Notes: a model not told the origin generated them from the sequence alone. DNA of 56,938 nucleotides from VRUE01 sp963748075 (GCA_963748075.1 CAVVHQ010000016.1:1-56938); one strand, 5' to 3'. Counted from the stretch's first letter, positions 34,398-47,171 are shown. A program made the numbers and translations.

Positions 34398-35216
34398 TCA
34401 GCGACCCTTGAACTCGGGCGTCTCGCCGCCGAAGAAGGCGACCGCGCCGGTCGCCAGGTCCTCGGTCGCCATGCTGTCGGCGATCCCGTGGCGCTCCAGC
34501 TGCAGGTGCTCGGTGAGGCTGTTCTCGATGCTGACTCCGCAGAGCCGTTTCGCCATCTTCACGTAGTGGGGCGCCTTTGCGGCCAGCTTCTCCGCCTTGG
34601 CGCGGCCCGGCCGAGTCAGCTCGTCCGGCGCGACGACCTCGGCTGACCAGGCCCTCCGCGAGCGCCTCGCTCGGCTCCATGTTCGGGTCCTCGAGCAGGA
34701 TCTCCAGCGCCCGGCTCGGCCCGACCACCCGCGGCAGGAAGTAGGTCATGCCGCCGTCGGGCGAGGCGCCGATCCGGCCGTAGGCGCAGGCGAGGAAGGC
34801 CTTCTCGGAGGCGATCCGGATGTCGCAGGCGAGCGCCAGCGAGAAGCCGGCGCCGGCCGCCGGGCCGTTGACCGCGGCGATCACCGGGTAGGGGATGCGG
34901 CGCAGGTCGACGATCGCCGTGTGCAGGGCCTCGGCGCCGCGGCGCACCTGCGAGGGCAGGTCGATCGAGTCGTCTTCGACCCCGGCTTGAAGCCGTTGAC
35001 GTCGCCGCCGGAGCAGAACGCCTGGCCGGCGCCGGTGACGATCAGCGCCCGCAGCGGCGCCTGGTCGGCGAGCCAGGCGAAGGCGGTGCCCAGCTCGCAG
35101 GATCATCTCCGGGCTCATCGCGTTGAAGGTGTCGGGCCGGTCGAGGGTCAGGGTGCCGATCTCGCCGTCGATCTCGATCCGCAGCGTGTTCAGCTCGGGG
35201 GGGCGTCGGTGCTCAT
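34398..35216 (-). CDS. enoyl-CoA hydratase/isomerase family protein (frameshifted)
   Basis: About 270 residues of a crotonase-fold protein: IDGEIGTLTLDRPDTFNAM at the N-terminus, the oxyanion-hole loop GPAAGAGFSLALACDIRIAS, and YGRIGASPDGGMTYFLPRVVGPSRALE with the conserved Asp-Gly-Gly. The end is FFGGETPEFKGR. It would hydrate or isomerise acyl-CoA in fatty acid or related degradation. The ATG at 35216 is followed by a poly-C run with an apparent extra base, and further shifts lie near 35105, 34985 and 34640. It is divergent from uvrC. Confidence 0.85.
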
Positions 35217-35252
35217 CTCTCCGTTCGGGCTGGCCGTGGCCAGAGCCTACCC

Positions 35253-37126
35253 TTGAATGGCGAAGCGATCGGACACGCGCGAGCGGATGCGCAGCGCCGC
35301 GAGCTGCCCGACGCGGCCGGCGTCTACCTCTTCTACGACGCCGAGGGCGAGCTGCTCTACGTCGGCAAGGCGCGCTCGATCCGCAAGCGCGTCGCCTCCC
35401 ACTTCTCCGGCGGCGAGACGCGGCTCACCTCGCGGGTCGACCGGATCGACTTCCTCGTCACCGCCAACGAGGCCGAGGCGCTGCTCGCCGAGCAGAGCTT
35501 CATCAAGCGCCACCGGCCGCGCTTCAACATCCGCCTGCGCGACGACAAGTCCTACCCCTACGTCTGCGTCAGCCTCGACGAGGAGTACCCGCGCGTCTAC
35601 TTCACCCGCGAGAAGCACCGCGCCGGCCGCGCCTACTTCGGCCCCTTCTCCAGCGCCAAGCGGGTGCGCGAGACGCTCGACCTGCTCGGCAAGCTGTTCC
35701 AGTTCCGCACCTGCGAGGGGGCCGAGCCCGGCCGGCGCTCCGGCAGCCCCTGCCTCGACTACTACATCAAGCGCTGCGGGGCGCCCTGCGTCGGCTACGT
35801 CAGCCGCGAGGAGTACCGGCGCAACATCGACGCGATCGTCGACTTCCTCTCCGGCCGCTACCGCCAGGTCGAGGACGACGAGCAGGCGAAGATGGAGGAG
35901 GCCGCGGCGGCGCACGAGTTCGAGCGCGCCGCCCTGCACCGCGACCGGCTGGCGGCGATCCAGCTCGCTGTTCGAGCGCCAGCGGGTCGCCGGCGGCTCG
36001 GTCGGCACCGCCGACCTGATCGGCGTCGCCGCCGAGGGCGCCGACGCCAACGCCCAGGTCTTCCAGGTGCGCGACGGCATCCTCGCCGAGCGCCAGAGCT
36101 TCTACCTCGACAACCAGGCCGAGCGCGAGCCGGCCGAGGTGGCCGAGGAGTTCATCGGCCAGTACTACTCGGCCTCGCCGGCGATGCCGCGGACGATCGT
36201 CGTCGGCCCCTACCTGCGCGAGCGCGCCGAGCTGCTCGCGGCGGCGCTGGGCGAGCGGCGCGGCGCGCCGGTCGAGGTGCGGGTCGCGGAGCGCGGCGAC
36301 AAGCGCCGCCTGCGCGAGCTGGCCGAGCGCAACGCCCGCCTCGCGCTCGACCAGGACCGGCTGCGGCGCGAGCACCGCCGCCAGCGCCGGGTCGACTCGC
36401 TCGCCGACCTGCGCGAGGCGCTGGGGATGGAGGAGCTGCCGGTCCGGATCGAGGGCTTCGACATCTCCAACCTCGGCGGCGAGCACACCGTCGCCTCGAT
36501 GGTCGTCTTCGAGGGCGGCGCGACGAAGAAGTCCGACTACCGGCGCTTCAGGGTGCGCGGCGCGCGCGGCGACGGGTCCGACGACTTCGCCTCGATGGAG
36601 GAGGTGCTCGAGCCGGCGGATGAGCCGCTACCTCGAGCAGGCCGACCTCTCGCCCCACGACGGCAAGCGCGACGAGAGCTTCGCCTCGCTGCCGGCGCTG
36701 GTCGTGATCGACGGCGGCAAGGGCCAGCTCGCCGCCGGGATGCGCGCCCTGCGGCCCTTCGTCGAGCGCGGCGCGACCGTCGTCTCGCTCGCCAAGCGCC
36801 TGGAGGAGGTCTACGTCCCGGGCCGCTCGGCGCCGATCGACCTCGCCCGCCGACTCGGAGGCCTCGAAGCTGCTGCAGCGGGTCCGCGACGAGGCGCACC
36901 GCTTCGCGATCGAGCACCACCGCGGGCGCCGCGACCGGGCGATGACCGGCTCGGTGCTCGACGAGCCTGAAGGGGGTCGGCCCGGCCCGCAAGCGCGCCT
37001 TGCTGCAGCCACTTCGGCTCGCCGGAGCGCTTCCTGGCCGCCACCCGCGAGGAGCTCGAGGCGGTGCCCGGCGTGCCCGGCAAGCTGGCCCGCGAGATCC
37101 ACGAGCAGCTGCACAGGATCGGCTAG
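35253..37126 (+). CDS. uvrC: excinuclease ABC subunit C (frameshifted)
   Basis: UvrC makes both incisions in nucleotide excision repair. Domains in order are GIY-YIG nuclease (GVYLFYDAEGELLYVGKAR), UvrB-binding UVR helix pair (AAAAHEFERAALHRDRLAAI), RNase H-like nuclease (IEGFDISNLGGEHTVASMV, LVVIDGGKGQLAAGM) and a C-terminal helix-hairpin-helix (LEAVPGVPGKLAREI). The total is about 622 residues, as expected. Apparent one-base insertions occur near 35969, 36620, 36848, 36967 and 37008. The start is the TTG at 35253 in the domain's frame; an ATG at 35257 lies in another frame and could be right if an indel follows. Confidence 0.92.
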
Positions 37127-37128
37127 CT

Positions 37129-38048
37129 GTGGAAGGGCGTCGACCTGGTCGTGATCACCGGCCACTCCGGCGCGGGCAAGTCGGAAGCGATCGCCGCCTT
37201 CGAGGACGGCGGCTACTTCTGCGTCGACAACCTGCCGCCGCGGATGATCGGCAGCCTCGGCGAGCTGTTCCGCCACGAGGGCAGCGGCGTCGAGCGCGCC
37301 GCGGTCGTCTCCGACGTGCGCGGCGGCGAGTACTTCGACGAGCTGGTCCAGGTGCTCGACGAGCTCGAGGCGGACGGGCTGAAGCCGAAGCTGCTCTTCC
37401 TCGAGGCCGACGAGGAGACGCTGCTCGACCGCTACAAGGAGACCCGCCGCCGCCACCCGCTGGCCCCGGAAGGGCAGGATCGTCGAGGGGATCCGCGCCG
37501 AGCGCGAGCTGCTCGGCCCGCTGCGCGCCCGCGCCGACGTGGTGATGGACACCAGCGACCTGACCGGGGCGCAGCTGCGGCGGCGGATCGCCGAGGAGAT
37601 GCTCGGCGGCGACGGCAGCGGCAAGCTGGCGCTGACCCTGCTCACCTTCGGCTTCAAGAACGGCCCGCCGCGCGACGCCGACCTCACCCTCGACGTCCGC
37701 TTCCTGCCCAATCCCCACTACGTCGACGAGCTGCGGCCGCTGACCGGGCTCGACGAGGAGGTGCGCGAGTACGTCGAGTCGGGGACCCAGGCGGGCGAGT
37801 TCTACGGCCGCCTGCTGCCGCTGCTCGAGTTCCTCGTCCCGGCCTACGTCGCCGAGGGCAAGAGCCACCTGACGATCGCGATCGGCTGCACCGGCGGCCG
37901 CCACCGCTCGGTGACCGTCGCCGACCGGATCCGCCGGGCGCTGGAGGGCCGCGACGACGTGGTCGTCCGGGTCAAGCACCGCGACGTCGAGCCTGACCGC
38001 AGCCGACGGCCGACGGGACTCGTAGACTCTCTCGGCTTTGTCGACTAG
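37129..38048 (+). CDS. rapZ: RapZ/YvcJ-family nucleotide-binding protein (frameshifted)
   Basis: A P-loop protein of about 300 residues: LVVITGHSGAGKSEAIAAFE (Walker A), YFCVDNLPPRMI, FLEADEETLLDRYKETRRRHPL, FGFKNGPPRDADLTLDVRFLPNP and IAIGCTGGRHRSV, all typical of RapZ. It follows uvrC directly, as in most actinobacteria. Shifts are apparent near 37137, where the GTG at 37129 would otherwise lose frame, and near 37473. The C-terminus after VKHRDVE is unreliable. Confidence 0.9.
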
Positions 38049-38057
38049 AATCGCGCT

Positions 38058-38923
38058 TTGCCGAGCCCGTCATCTCCATCCGCGGCCTGCGCAAGAGCTA
38101 CGGCGACCTCGAGGCGGTGCGCGGCATCGACCTCGAGGTGCGAGCGCGGCGAGGTCTTCGCCTTCCTCGGGCCCAACGGCGCCGGCAAGACGACGACGGT
38201 CGAGATCCTCGAGGGCTACCGCGAGCGCGACGGCGGCGAGGTCGCGGTGCTGGGCGAGGACCCGCGAGCGGCCGGCCGCGCGCTGGCGCGAGCGGATCGG
38301 CATCGTCCTGCAGAGCTGCCGGCTGGACCCCTACCTGACCGTGCGCGAGTCGCTCGCGCTCTACGCCGGCTACTACCAGCGCGCCGCGTCCGATCGAGGA
38401 GACGATCGAGCTGGTCGGGCTGGCCGAGAAGGCCGACGCCCGCGCCGGCAGCGCTCTCCGGCGGCCAGCAGCGCCGCCTCGACGTCGGCCTGGCGCTGGT
38501 CGGCGACCCCGAGCTGCTCTTCCTCGACGAGCCGACGACCGGCTTCGACCCCTCGGCGCGGCGCCAGGCCTGGGAGGTGATCGCCGGCCTGCGCGAGCTC
38601 GGCAAGACGGTCTTCCTCACCACCCACTACATGGACGAGGCGCAGGCGCTCGCCGACCGGGTGGCGATGATCGCCGCGCGGCGAGATCGTCGCCCGCGGC
38701 ACCCCCGAGGACCTCGGCCGACCGCGAGAGCCAGCCCGGCGACGGATCACGCTACCGCGAGCGACGGCGCGCGAGGTCGACGCTGGAGACGCACGACCCC
38801 GGTGGCGACGCTCAACGAGCTGACCGGCTGGGCGCTCGCGCGGGGCCTCGACCTCGAGGGCCTCGAGGTGAGCCGGCCGAGCCTCGAGGACGTCTACCTG
38901 GAGCTGACCGGAGCACGCGATGA
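38058..38923 (+). CDS. ABC transporter ATP-binding protein (frameshifted)
   Basis: About 285 residues of an ABC-2 type exporter ATPase. Walker A is GPNGAGKTTTVEIL, the signature is LSGGQQRRLDVGLAL, Walker B is ELLFLDEPTTGFDP, and the switch is LTTHYMDEAQALADR. The family N-terminus ISIRGLRKSYGDLEAVRGI is visible, but at least six single-base indels (about 38143, 38288, 38390, 38452, 38682 and the 38720-38800 region) break it. Its stop overlaps the permease ATG as ATGA at 38920. The pair lies between rapZ and gap, where many relatives have yvcK and whiA. Confidence 0.88.
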
Positions 38924-39695
38924 GCAGCTGGGCCTCGTCCTGCACCAGTTCCGCTTCGACCAGAAGGTCTTCTGGCGCAACCCGGCCTCGGTCTTCTTCA
39001 CGGTGATGTTCCCGGTCATCTTGCTGCTGATCTTCGCCACCGTCTTCGGCGACCAGACGGTCGACGTGCCGGCGGGATCAAGACGACCGACCTACTACGT
39101 GCCGGCGATCATCACCCTCGCGGTCGTCTCGGCGACGATGCAGTCGCTGGCGATGTCGCTGGTGATCGCCCGCGAGGACGGCCGGCTGAAGCGCGGCCGC
39201 GGCACGCCGATGCCGACCTGGGTCTTCATCGCCGGCCGGGTCGGCAACTCGATCGTCGTCGCGCTGCTGATGCTGGTGCTGATCGCGGCGCTCGGCCGCC
39301 TCGCTCTACGGCGTCGCGATCCCCTGGGAGCGCGCTGCCGGCGATCGCTCGTCACGCTCGTCGTCGGCGCCGCCGCGTTCTGCTGCCTCGGCATCGCGCT
39401 GACCGCGGCGATCCCGAGCCAGGACGCGGCGGCGCCGATCGTCAACGCCCTGCTGCTGCCGCTCTACTTCCTCTCCGGGGTCTTCATCCCCGACGACGAG
39501 CTCCCCGAGCGGCGTGATCCACTTCGCCGACGTCTTCCCGATCCGGCACTTCTTCCAGGCCTTCTTCGACGCCTACGTGCCCGGCGGCGGCGCCGGCCTC
39601 GACTGGGGCAACCTCGCGGTCGGTCGCCGCTCTGGGGCGTCGCGGGCCTGCTGCTCGCGGTGCGCTACTTCCGCTGGACCCCGCGCGGCGGCTGA
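38920..39695 (+). CDS. ABC-2 type transporter permease (frameshifted)
   Basis: About 258 residues with six hydrophobic helices. It begins LVLHQFRFDQKVFWRNPASV, followed by FFTVMFPVILLLIFATVFG and YYVPAIITLAVVSATMQSLA, and later has ALLLPLYFLSGVFIP, the usual signature of drug/lipid-type ABC-2 permeases. It forms a two-gene exporter with the preceding ATPase. Shifts are apparent near 39088, 39305, 39335, 39511 and 39625. The substrate is unknown. Confidence 0.87.
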
Positions 39696-39728
39696 GGCCA
39701 CGCGGCCCGTATAGCCTCCCCGGCCCCG

Positions 39729-40091
39729 ATGCTGCACCAGTCCTCTTGGAGGTCTCCGACCTCGAGCGGAGCGCGTCGTTCTACGACGCGCTGCTCGCGC
39801 CGCTTGGCTGGCGGCGCCACTTCGAGCAGGACGAGACGATCGGCTGGGGCATCGCCAAGCCGGTCTTCTTCATCTCCGCCCACCACGAGCCCAAGCCCGG
39901 CTTCGGCCTGCTCAGCTTCTCCGGGCTCGGGATCGTCGCCGTCAAGGCGGCCTGGGAGGCAGGGCGTGCGGGCGGGCGGCAACGGCGTCGGCGAGCCGGG
40001 CGAGCGCAGCTCCTACGGCTCCGGCTCCTACTCGGCGTTCCTGCAGGACCCGGACGGGTACGAAATCGAGGTCACGGTCGGCAGCGACTAG
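39729..40091 (+). CDS. VOC/glyoxalase-family protein (frameshifted)
   Basis: About 120 residues with the vicinal oxygen chelate pattern: LLEVSDLERSASFYDALLAPLGW at the start, GFGLLSFSGLGIVAV in the middle and YSAFLQDPDGYEIEVTV at the end. Glyoxalase, dioxygenase and resistance proteins share this fold, so function is open. Shifts occur near 39742 and 39965. It lies 41 bases before gap, following the ABC exporter. Confidence 0.8.
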   Translation: MLHQSSWRSPTSSGARRSTTRCSRRLAGGATSSRTRRSAGASPSRSSSSPPTTSPSPASACSASPGSGSSPSRRPGRQGVRAGGNGVGEPGERSSYGSGSYSAFLQDPDGYEIEVTVGSD

Positions 40092-40132
40092 CCACTACAA
40101 TCAGCCAAAACGACTCAGGAGGAAATGACTTC

Positions 40133-41140
<1,008 letters not shown>

Positions 41141-41155
41141 CCGAGCGCGGGGCGC

Positions 41156-42358
41156 GTGAGCTTCGCCAAGGCAAGCGTCCGCGACGCCGAGGTCGCGGGC
41201 AAGCGGGTGCTGGTGCGGGTCGACTTCAACGTGCCGCTCGACGGCGGGCGGGTCGCCGACGACACGCGGATCCGGGCGGCGCTGCCGACGATCGAGCTGC
41301 TCCGCGAGCGGGGCGCCGCGGTGTCCTCGTCTCCCACCTGGGCCGGCCGGAGGGCGAGGTCGATCCGGAGCTCTCGATGGCTCCGGTCGGCGAGCGGCTC
41401 GCCGAGCTGCTCGGCGCCGAGGTCGGCTGGCGCCGGCGTGGTCGGCGACGAGGTCGAGGCGGTGGCCGCGGAGCTCGAGCCCGGGCGACGTGCTGCTGCT
41501 CGAGAACACCCGCTTCGAGCCGGGGGAGACGGAGAACGACCCGGAGCTCGCCGAGGCGCTGGCCGCGTCTCGCCGACCTCTACGTCAACGACGCCTTCGG
41601 CGCCGCCCACCGGGCCCACGCCAGCACCGAGGGCGTCGCCCACCGCCTGCCCGCCTACGCGGGGCTGCTGCTCGAGCGCGAGGTGCGCGAGCTGACCGCG
41701 GTGCTCGAGCGCCGCAGCGGCCGCTGGTCGTCGTCCTCGGCGGCGCCAAGGTCACCGACAAGGTCGGCGTGATCGAGCGCTTCCTCGAGATCGCCGACCG
41801 GATCCTGATCGGCGGCGCGATGTGCTTCAGCTTCTTCCGCGCGCAGGGTATCGCGACCGGCGACTCGCTGGTCGAGGAGGAGGGGATGGAGCTCGCCGCC
41901 GAGGCGCTCGAGCGGGCCGAGGGCTCGGACTGCGAGCTGACGCTGCCGACCGACCTCGTCCTCGGGCGCGAGCTTCTCCGCCGACGACCGAGCGGCGCGA
42001 GATCGACGGCGTCGACGTGCCCGACGGGTTGATGGGCCTCGACATCGGCCCGCGGACCGCCGCCGCCTACGCGGAGGCGATCGGCGCCGCCGGCACCGTG
42101 TTCTGGAACGGGCCGATGGGCGCCTTCGAGCTGGCGCCGTTCGCGGCCGGCACCCGCGCCGTCGCCGAGGCGGTCGCCGCGGCGCCGGGGACGACCGTCG
42201 TCGGCGGCGGCGACTCGGTCGCCGCGCTGCACAGTTCGGGCTTGGCTGAGCAGGTGGACTGGCTGTCGACCGGAGGCGGAGCGTCCCTGGAGCTGATCGA
42301 GGGAAGGAAGCTGCCCGGGGTCGAGGCCTTGCAGCGATGCCTGAGCGCACCCCGCTAG
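41156..42358 (+). CDS. pgk: phosphoglycerate kinase (frameshifted)
   Basis: About 395 residues. Landmarks are KRVLVRVDFNVPLDGGRVAD, LVSHLGRPEGEVDPELSM, LLLENTRFEPGETENDPELA, LYVNDAFGAAHRAHAST, VVLGGAKVTDKVGVIERFL, FWNGPMGAFE and TVVGGGDSVAAL. It transfers phosphate from 1,3-bisphosphoglycerate to ADP. The start is GTG 41156, 15 bases after gap. Insertions and deletions are apparent near 41323, 41485, 41567, 41721 and 41970. The last 22 bases overlap tpiA. Confidence 0.95.
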
Positions 42359-43093
42359 ATCGCGGCCAACTGGAAGATGCACAAGACGGTCGCCGAGGCG
42401 GCCGAGTTCTTCGACGCGCTGCTGCCGCGGATCGCCGCGACCCAGCACGACGTCGTCATCTGCCCGCCGTTCACGGCGCTGACCGCCGTGGTCGAGCGCG
42501 CGCTACGGCACGCGCGGTGCAGGTCGCCGCGCAGAACATGTACTTCGAGGAGTCCGGCGCCTTCACCGGCGAGGTCTCGGCGCCGATGCTGCTCGAGCCG
42601 ACGTCGAGGCGGTCGTCCTCGGCCACTCCGAGCGCCGCCAGTACTTCGGCGAGACCGACGAGGCGCTGGCGCGCAAGGTGCCGGCGGCGCTGGCGGCCGG
42701 GCTGGAGCCGATCCTCTGCGTCGGCGAGAGCGAGGAGGCGCGCGACGCCGGCCAGACCGAGGGGGTGCTGGAGCGCCAGCTCCAGGCCGACCTGGCCGCG
42801 GTCGAGGCCGGCCGGACTCGCCGAGGTCGTCATCGCCTACGAGCCGATCTGGGCGATCGGCACCGGCCGCACGGCGACCCCCGAGCAGGCCCAGGAGGCC
42901 TGCGCCTTCATCCGCGACGTGCTGCGCGAGCGCGGCGCGGCCGGCCGACGCGGTGCGGATCCTCTACGGCGGCTCGGTCAAGCCCGCCAACGCCGCCGAG
43001 CTGCTGGCCAGCCCGACATCGACGGCGCCCTGGTCGGCGGCGCCGAGCCTCGACCCGGACGAATTCGCCGCGATCGTCGAGGCTGCCGGGTGA
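42337..43093 (+). CDS. tpiA: triosephosphate isomerase (frameshifted)
   Basis: About 250 residues: IAANWKMHKTVAEAAEF with catalytic Lys, VAAQNMYFEESGAFTGEVSAPML, LGHSERRQYFGETDEA with catalytic His, VIAYEPIWAIGTGRTATPEQAQE with catalytic Glu, and ILYGGSVKPANAAELL. The ATG at 42337 lies inside the pgk 3' end, and an extra base near 42357 separates it from the NWKMHK frame. Further indels lie near 42510, 42600, 42820, 42946, 43013 and 43048. The GTGA at its end starts gpmI. Confidence 0.94.
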
Positions 43094-44614
43094 GCCGACC
43101 TGACCGGTTCCCTCGCTGGCGCTGGTCATCCTCGACGGCTGGGGCCTGGCCGAGCCCGGGCCCGGCAACGCGATCTCGCTGGCCGAGACGCCGGTCTTCG
43201 ATCGGCTCTGGGAGCAGCTACCCGCACACCGAGCTCTCCGCCCAGGGCCGCGACGTCGGCCTTCCCGAGGGGCAGATGGGCAACTCCGAGGTCGGCCACC
43301 TCAACCTCGGCGCCGGCGCGATCGTCAAGCAGGACCTGGCGCGGATCGACGACGCGATCGCCGACGGCAGCTTCTTCGACAACGAGGCGCTGCTCGCCGC
43401 CTGCGACCGCGCCCGGCGCAGCCCGCGCGGCCGCCTGCACCTGCTCGGGCTCGTCTCCGACGGCGGCGTCCACTCCGGCTGGGAGCACATCGAGGCGACG
43501 ATCGAGCTGGCCTCGCAGGAGGGCGTCCCCGACGTCGTCTTCCACGCCTTCACCGACGGCCGCGACACGCTGCCCCACGGCGGCCGCGAGCTACCTCGCC
43601 GAGCTCGAGCGCTGGCTGCGCCAGGCCGGCCGGATCGGCACGGTCGGCGGCCGCTACTACGCGATGGATCGCGACACCGCTGGGAGCGGACCAAGCTCGC
43701 CTACGACGCGATCGTCCACGCGCGCGGCCTGCAGGCGGCGAGCGCCGCCGAGGCGATCGCCGACTCCTACGAGCGCGAGGAGACCGACGAGTTCATCAAG
43801 CCGACCGTGATCGGCGACTACGACGGCGCCGCCGCGGGCGACGTCGTCATCTTCTTCAACTTCCGCCCCGACCGGATGCGGCAGATGACCCGCGCCCTCG
43901 CCGACCCCGGCTTCGACGAGTTCGCGCGCGGCGGCGGCCCGGTGCTCGACCTGACGACGATGACCGCAGTACCGCAAGGGCTGGCCCTACCCGGTCGCCT
44001 TCCCCGAGGCGCGCCCGAGCACGACGCTGGCCGAGGTGATCACCGAGGCCGGCGGCCGCCAGCTGCACGTCGCCGAGACCGAGAAGTACGCCCACGTCAC
44101 CTACTTCTTCAACGGCGGCCGCGAGGCGGAGTGGGAGGGGGAGGAGCGGCGCCTGGTCGACTCGCCCCGCGACGTCCCGACCTACGACCACAAGCCCGAG
44201 ATGAGCGCCCGCGCCGCCGCCGACGCCTTCGTCTCGCACTGGTCGGAGGGCGGCTACCGCTTCGGGATCATCAACTTCGCCAACCCCGACATGGTCGGCC
44301 ACACCGGGGTCGATCCCGGCCGCGGTCACGCGCGGTCGAGGCGGTCGACGGCTGCCTCGGCGACGTGGTCGCCGCGGTCGAGGCGAGCGGCGGCGCCTGC
44401 ATCATCACCGCCGACCACGGCAACTGCGAGCACATGCTCGAGCCCGACGGCTCGCCGAACACCGCCCACACGACCAACCCGGTGCCGCTGATCACCACCG
44501 CGCGGGGATCGAGCTGCGCGACGGCGGCATCCTCGCCGACGTCGCCCCGACGGCCCTCGACCTGCTCGGCATCGCGCAGCCCGAGGCGATGACCGGCAGT
44601 CGCTGTCGCCATGA
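43090..44614 (+). CDS. gpmI: 2,3-bisphosphoglycerate-independent phosphoglycerate mutase (frameshifted)
   Basis: About 505 residues of the alkaline phosphatase-fold mutase: LVILDGWGLAEPG (metal Asp), GQMGNSEVGHLNLGAGAIV (catalytic Ser), HLLGLVSDGGVHSGWEH, HAFTDGRDTLP, YAMDRD, FFNFRPDRMRQ, HVTYFFNGGREAEW and ITADHGNCEHMLEPDG. It converts 3- to 2-phosphoglycerate. The GTG at 43090 overlaps the tpiA stop. Indels near 43113, 43217, 43592, 43680, 43973, 44313, 44333 and 44505 break it, while the stretch 44036-44310 is clean. Confidence 0.94.
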
Positions 44615-44637
44615 CGGTTGACCTCCCTGCGGGGTCA

Positions 44638-45840
44638 ATGTCGACTCGGCTGAGACCGAGCCGGAGAGGCTGAGCTTCGAGATCGTGGCCCGCGACGGGC
44701 GGCGCGGGCCGGGGTGCTGCGGACGCCGCACGGGCCGGTCGAGACGCCTGCTTCGTCCCGCTCGCGACCCGAGGCTCGGTCAAGGGCTGCTGCCGCGCGA
44801 GGTCGCCGGAGCCGGCTACGAGATGGTCCTCGGCAACACCTACCACCTGTTCGTCTCGCCGGCGGCCGAGCGGATCGCCGGGCTCGGCGGCCTGCACGAG
44901 TTCATGGGCTGGGATCGGGCGATCATCACCGATTCCGGCGGTTTCCAGGTCTTCTCGCTCGCCCACGGCGGCGTCGCCGACGAGGTCAAGGGGACGGGGC
45001 GGCCCGGCGGCGACCACGGGTCGGTCGTCTCGATCGGCGAGGAGGGCGTGCGATTCCGCTCCTACATCGACGGGTCCGAGCAGTTCCTCTCGCCCGAGCG
45101 CTCGATGGAGGTCCAGGCGCAGCTCGGCTCCGACATCGCGCTCGTCTTCGACGAGTGCACGCCGTTCCGCGCCGACCGCGACTACACCGCCCGCTCGACC
45201 GAGCGGACCCACCGCTGGCTGGAGCGCTGCCTCGACTGGCACGCCGAGCACGGGCCCGCCGGCAGGCCGTGTTCGGGATCGTCCAGGGCGGCACCCACGA
45301 GGACCTGCGGCGCGAGTCGGCGGAGGCGGTCGCGGCGGCCGGCGTCGACGGGATCGCGATCGGCGGCACCCTCGGCCGGGACAAGGAGCAGATGCGCGAG
45401 GTGGTCGCGATGACCGCGCGATGCTGCCCGCGCGACGCGCCCAAGCACCTGCTCGGCATCGGCGAGGTCGACGACCTGCTCGACGGCATCGCCCTCGGGC
45501 TCGACAGCTTCGACTGCGCGGTCCCGACCCGCCTCGCCCGCCACGGCATGGCCCTCGTCCCCGCCCCGAGCGCCGCTTCCGCTACGACGTCCGCAAGGCG
45601 GCAACGAGGGCGACCGCGCGCCGATCGCCGCGGCTGCCCCTGCCCCGCCTGCCGCCACCACGACCGCGCCTACGTCCACTACCTCTCGCGGGCCGAGGAG
45701 CTGACCGGCGTGCGGCTGCTCTGCCTCCACAACCTCGTCTACACGCAGGAGCTGGTCGCCCCGCCCGCGAGGCGATCGTCGCCGGCGCTTCGCCCTACCC
45801 GCGCGATCATGGCCGGCGCCGCACCCTGGGAGGCCAGCTG
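44638..45840 (+). CDS. tgt: queuine tRNA-ribosyltransferase (frameshifted, ends unresolved)
   Basis: TGT exchanges guanine-34 for queuine or preQ1 in tRNAs with GUN anticodons. Visible landmarks are TPHGPVETPAF, MVLGNTYHLFVSPAAERI, AIITDSGGFQVFSLA with nucleophile Asp, VFGIVQGGTHEDLRRESAEAV, GIAIGGTLG, LLGIGEVDDLLDGIALGLDSFDCAVPTRLARHG and the zinc motif CPCPACRHHDRAYVHYL. The start is uncertain because the frame of the conserved part has no clear start codon; ATG 44638 is used provisionally. The C-terminus after VYTQELVA is also shifted, and I end it near APWEAS. Confidence 0.88.
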
Positions 45841-45950
45841 CAGAGGCCGCTGGCGCCTCCGGCGCAGCGTCGCTCGCTCGACCGTGCCGCTGACCGCGGA
45901 GACGCCTGCACCTGCGGGCGGCCGCTCGCCGGACCCTCGCGCCGACCGCC

Positions 45951-47171
45951 CTATTCGGTGTTCTCCTTGACCAGTTCCTTGAGTTCTTCGACGACCTTGT
46001 CGACCGTGAACCCGCCGACGTCGGTGTTCTTGAGCCGGTCTTGTCGGTGGCGACGATCACGGCGGCGTCGGCCGCGGCGGCGATCAGCAGGAGCGCGACG
46101 GCCGCCATCACGAAGCGGGCGAAGCGGGAGAAGGCGCTGCGCTGCGCCGGCGCGGTGGCGCGATCGGCGCCGGCGGCGGCGGACCGGCGCGGTGCGGGCG
46201 CGCGCGCGGCCGGCGCGCGGCTCGGCGAGGCGGGGCGCGCTCGGTGCGCCGGCTGGTCGAGGCGGCGCGTGCGGTGCTCGCCGCCGAGCACCTGGGTCGG
46301 CGTCTCGCCCTCCTCGAGCGGCGGCGTCCGTCCTCGCCCGCAGGCCCAGCGCAGGCCGCCGGCCAGCTCGTCGGCGCTGACGTAGCGGCGCTCGGGTCGC
46401 CCTCCAGCGCCCGCAGGACGGCGCCGCCGAGGGCCTCGGGGATCTCGGTGTCGTAGCTGGTCGGCGGCAGCGGCCGCTCGTTCTGCTGGCGGATCGCCAG
46501 CTCGGCGAGGCTGTTGCCCTCGTACGGCAGGCGGCCGGTGAGCAACTGGTAGATGACGACGCCGAGCGAGTAGACGTCGGTGGTCGGGGTCGCCTCCTCG
46601 CCGCGCGACTGCTCCGGCGACAGGTAGGCGGCGGTGCCGACGACCGAGCCGACCTGGGTCAGCCGGGTCTGCTCGGCGGCGCGGGCGATCCCGAAGTCGG
46701 TGAGCTTGACCGTCATCGGCGGGCCGCCGGCGGGGCCGCCGATCACCATCAGGTTGCCGGGCTTGACGTCGCGGTGGATGATCCCGCGCCGGTGCGCGTA
46801 GTCGAGGCCGGCGCAGGCCTGGGCGGCGATCTCCACCGCGGTCGCCGGGTCGAGCGCGCCGTCGCGCTGCAGGAGCTGGGCGCCGGAGCGCCCCTCGACG
46901 AACTCCATGACGATGAAGTGGCGGCCGGCGTCGACGCCCGGTGTCGTAGACCTGGACGATGTTCGGGTGGACGAGCTTGGCGACCGCGAGCGCCTCGCGG
47001 CGGAAGCGGGCGACGAACTTCTCGTCGTCGGAGAGGTGCTCGGCGAGGACCTTGACGGCGACGGTGCGCTCGAGGACCCGGTCGGTCGCCCGGTAGACCG
47101 TCGACATCCCGCCCCTGCCGAGCCGGTCGCCGAGCTCGTAGCGGCCGGAGAGGGTCCGCCGCGCTCCCTCA
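45951..47171 (-). CDS. Ser/Thr protein kinase (frameshifted)
   Basis: About 405 residues. The PknB-like kinase domain has GRYELGDRLGRGGMSTVYRA (Gly loop), VAVKVLAEHLSDDE (Lys), the catalytic loop HRRGIIHRDVKPGNLMV, DFGIARAAEQTRLTQVG (DFG and activation loop) and YLSPEQSRGEEATPTTDVYSLG. After a Pro/Arg-rich juxtamembrane region there is one membrane helix (FVMAAVALLLIAAAADAAVIV) and a short extracytoplasmic tail ending VGGFTVDKVVEELKELVKENTE, a possible remnant of a sensor domain. The ATG at 47171 overlaps the stop of the upstream lipoprotein gene. Shifts include ones near 46940 and 46395. Confidence 0.9.

Noticed and set aside
35257..36945. 562-codon plus frame overlapping the start of uvrC
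   Set aside because: Up to about 35970 it is Ser/Arg-rich shadow; only its later part carries UvrC sequence, because of the frameshift.
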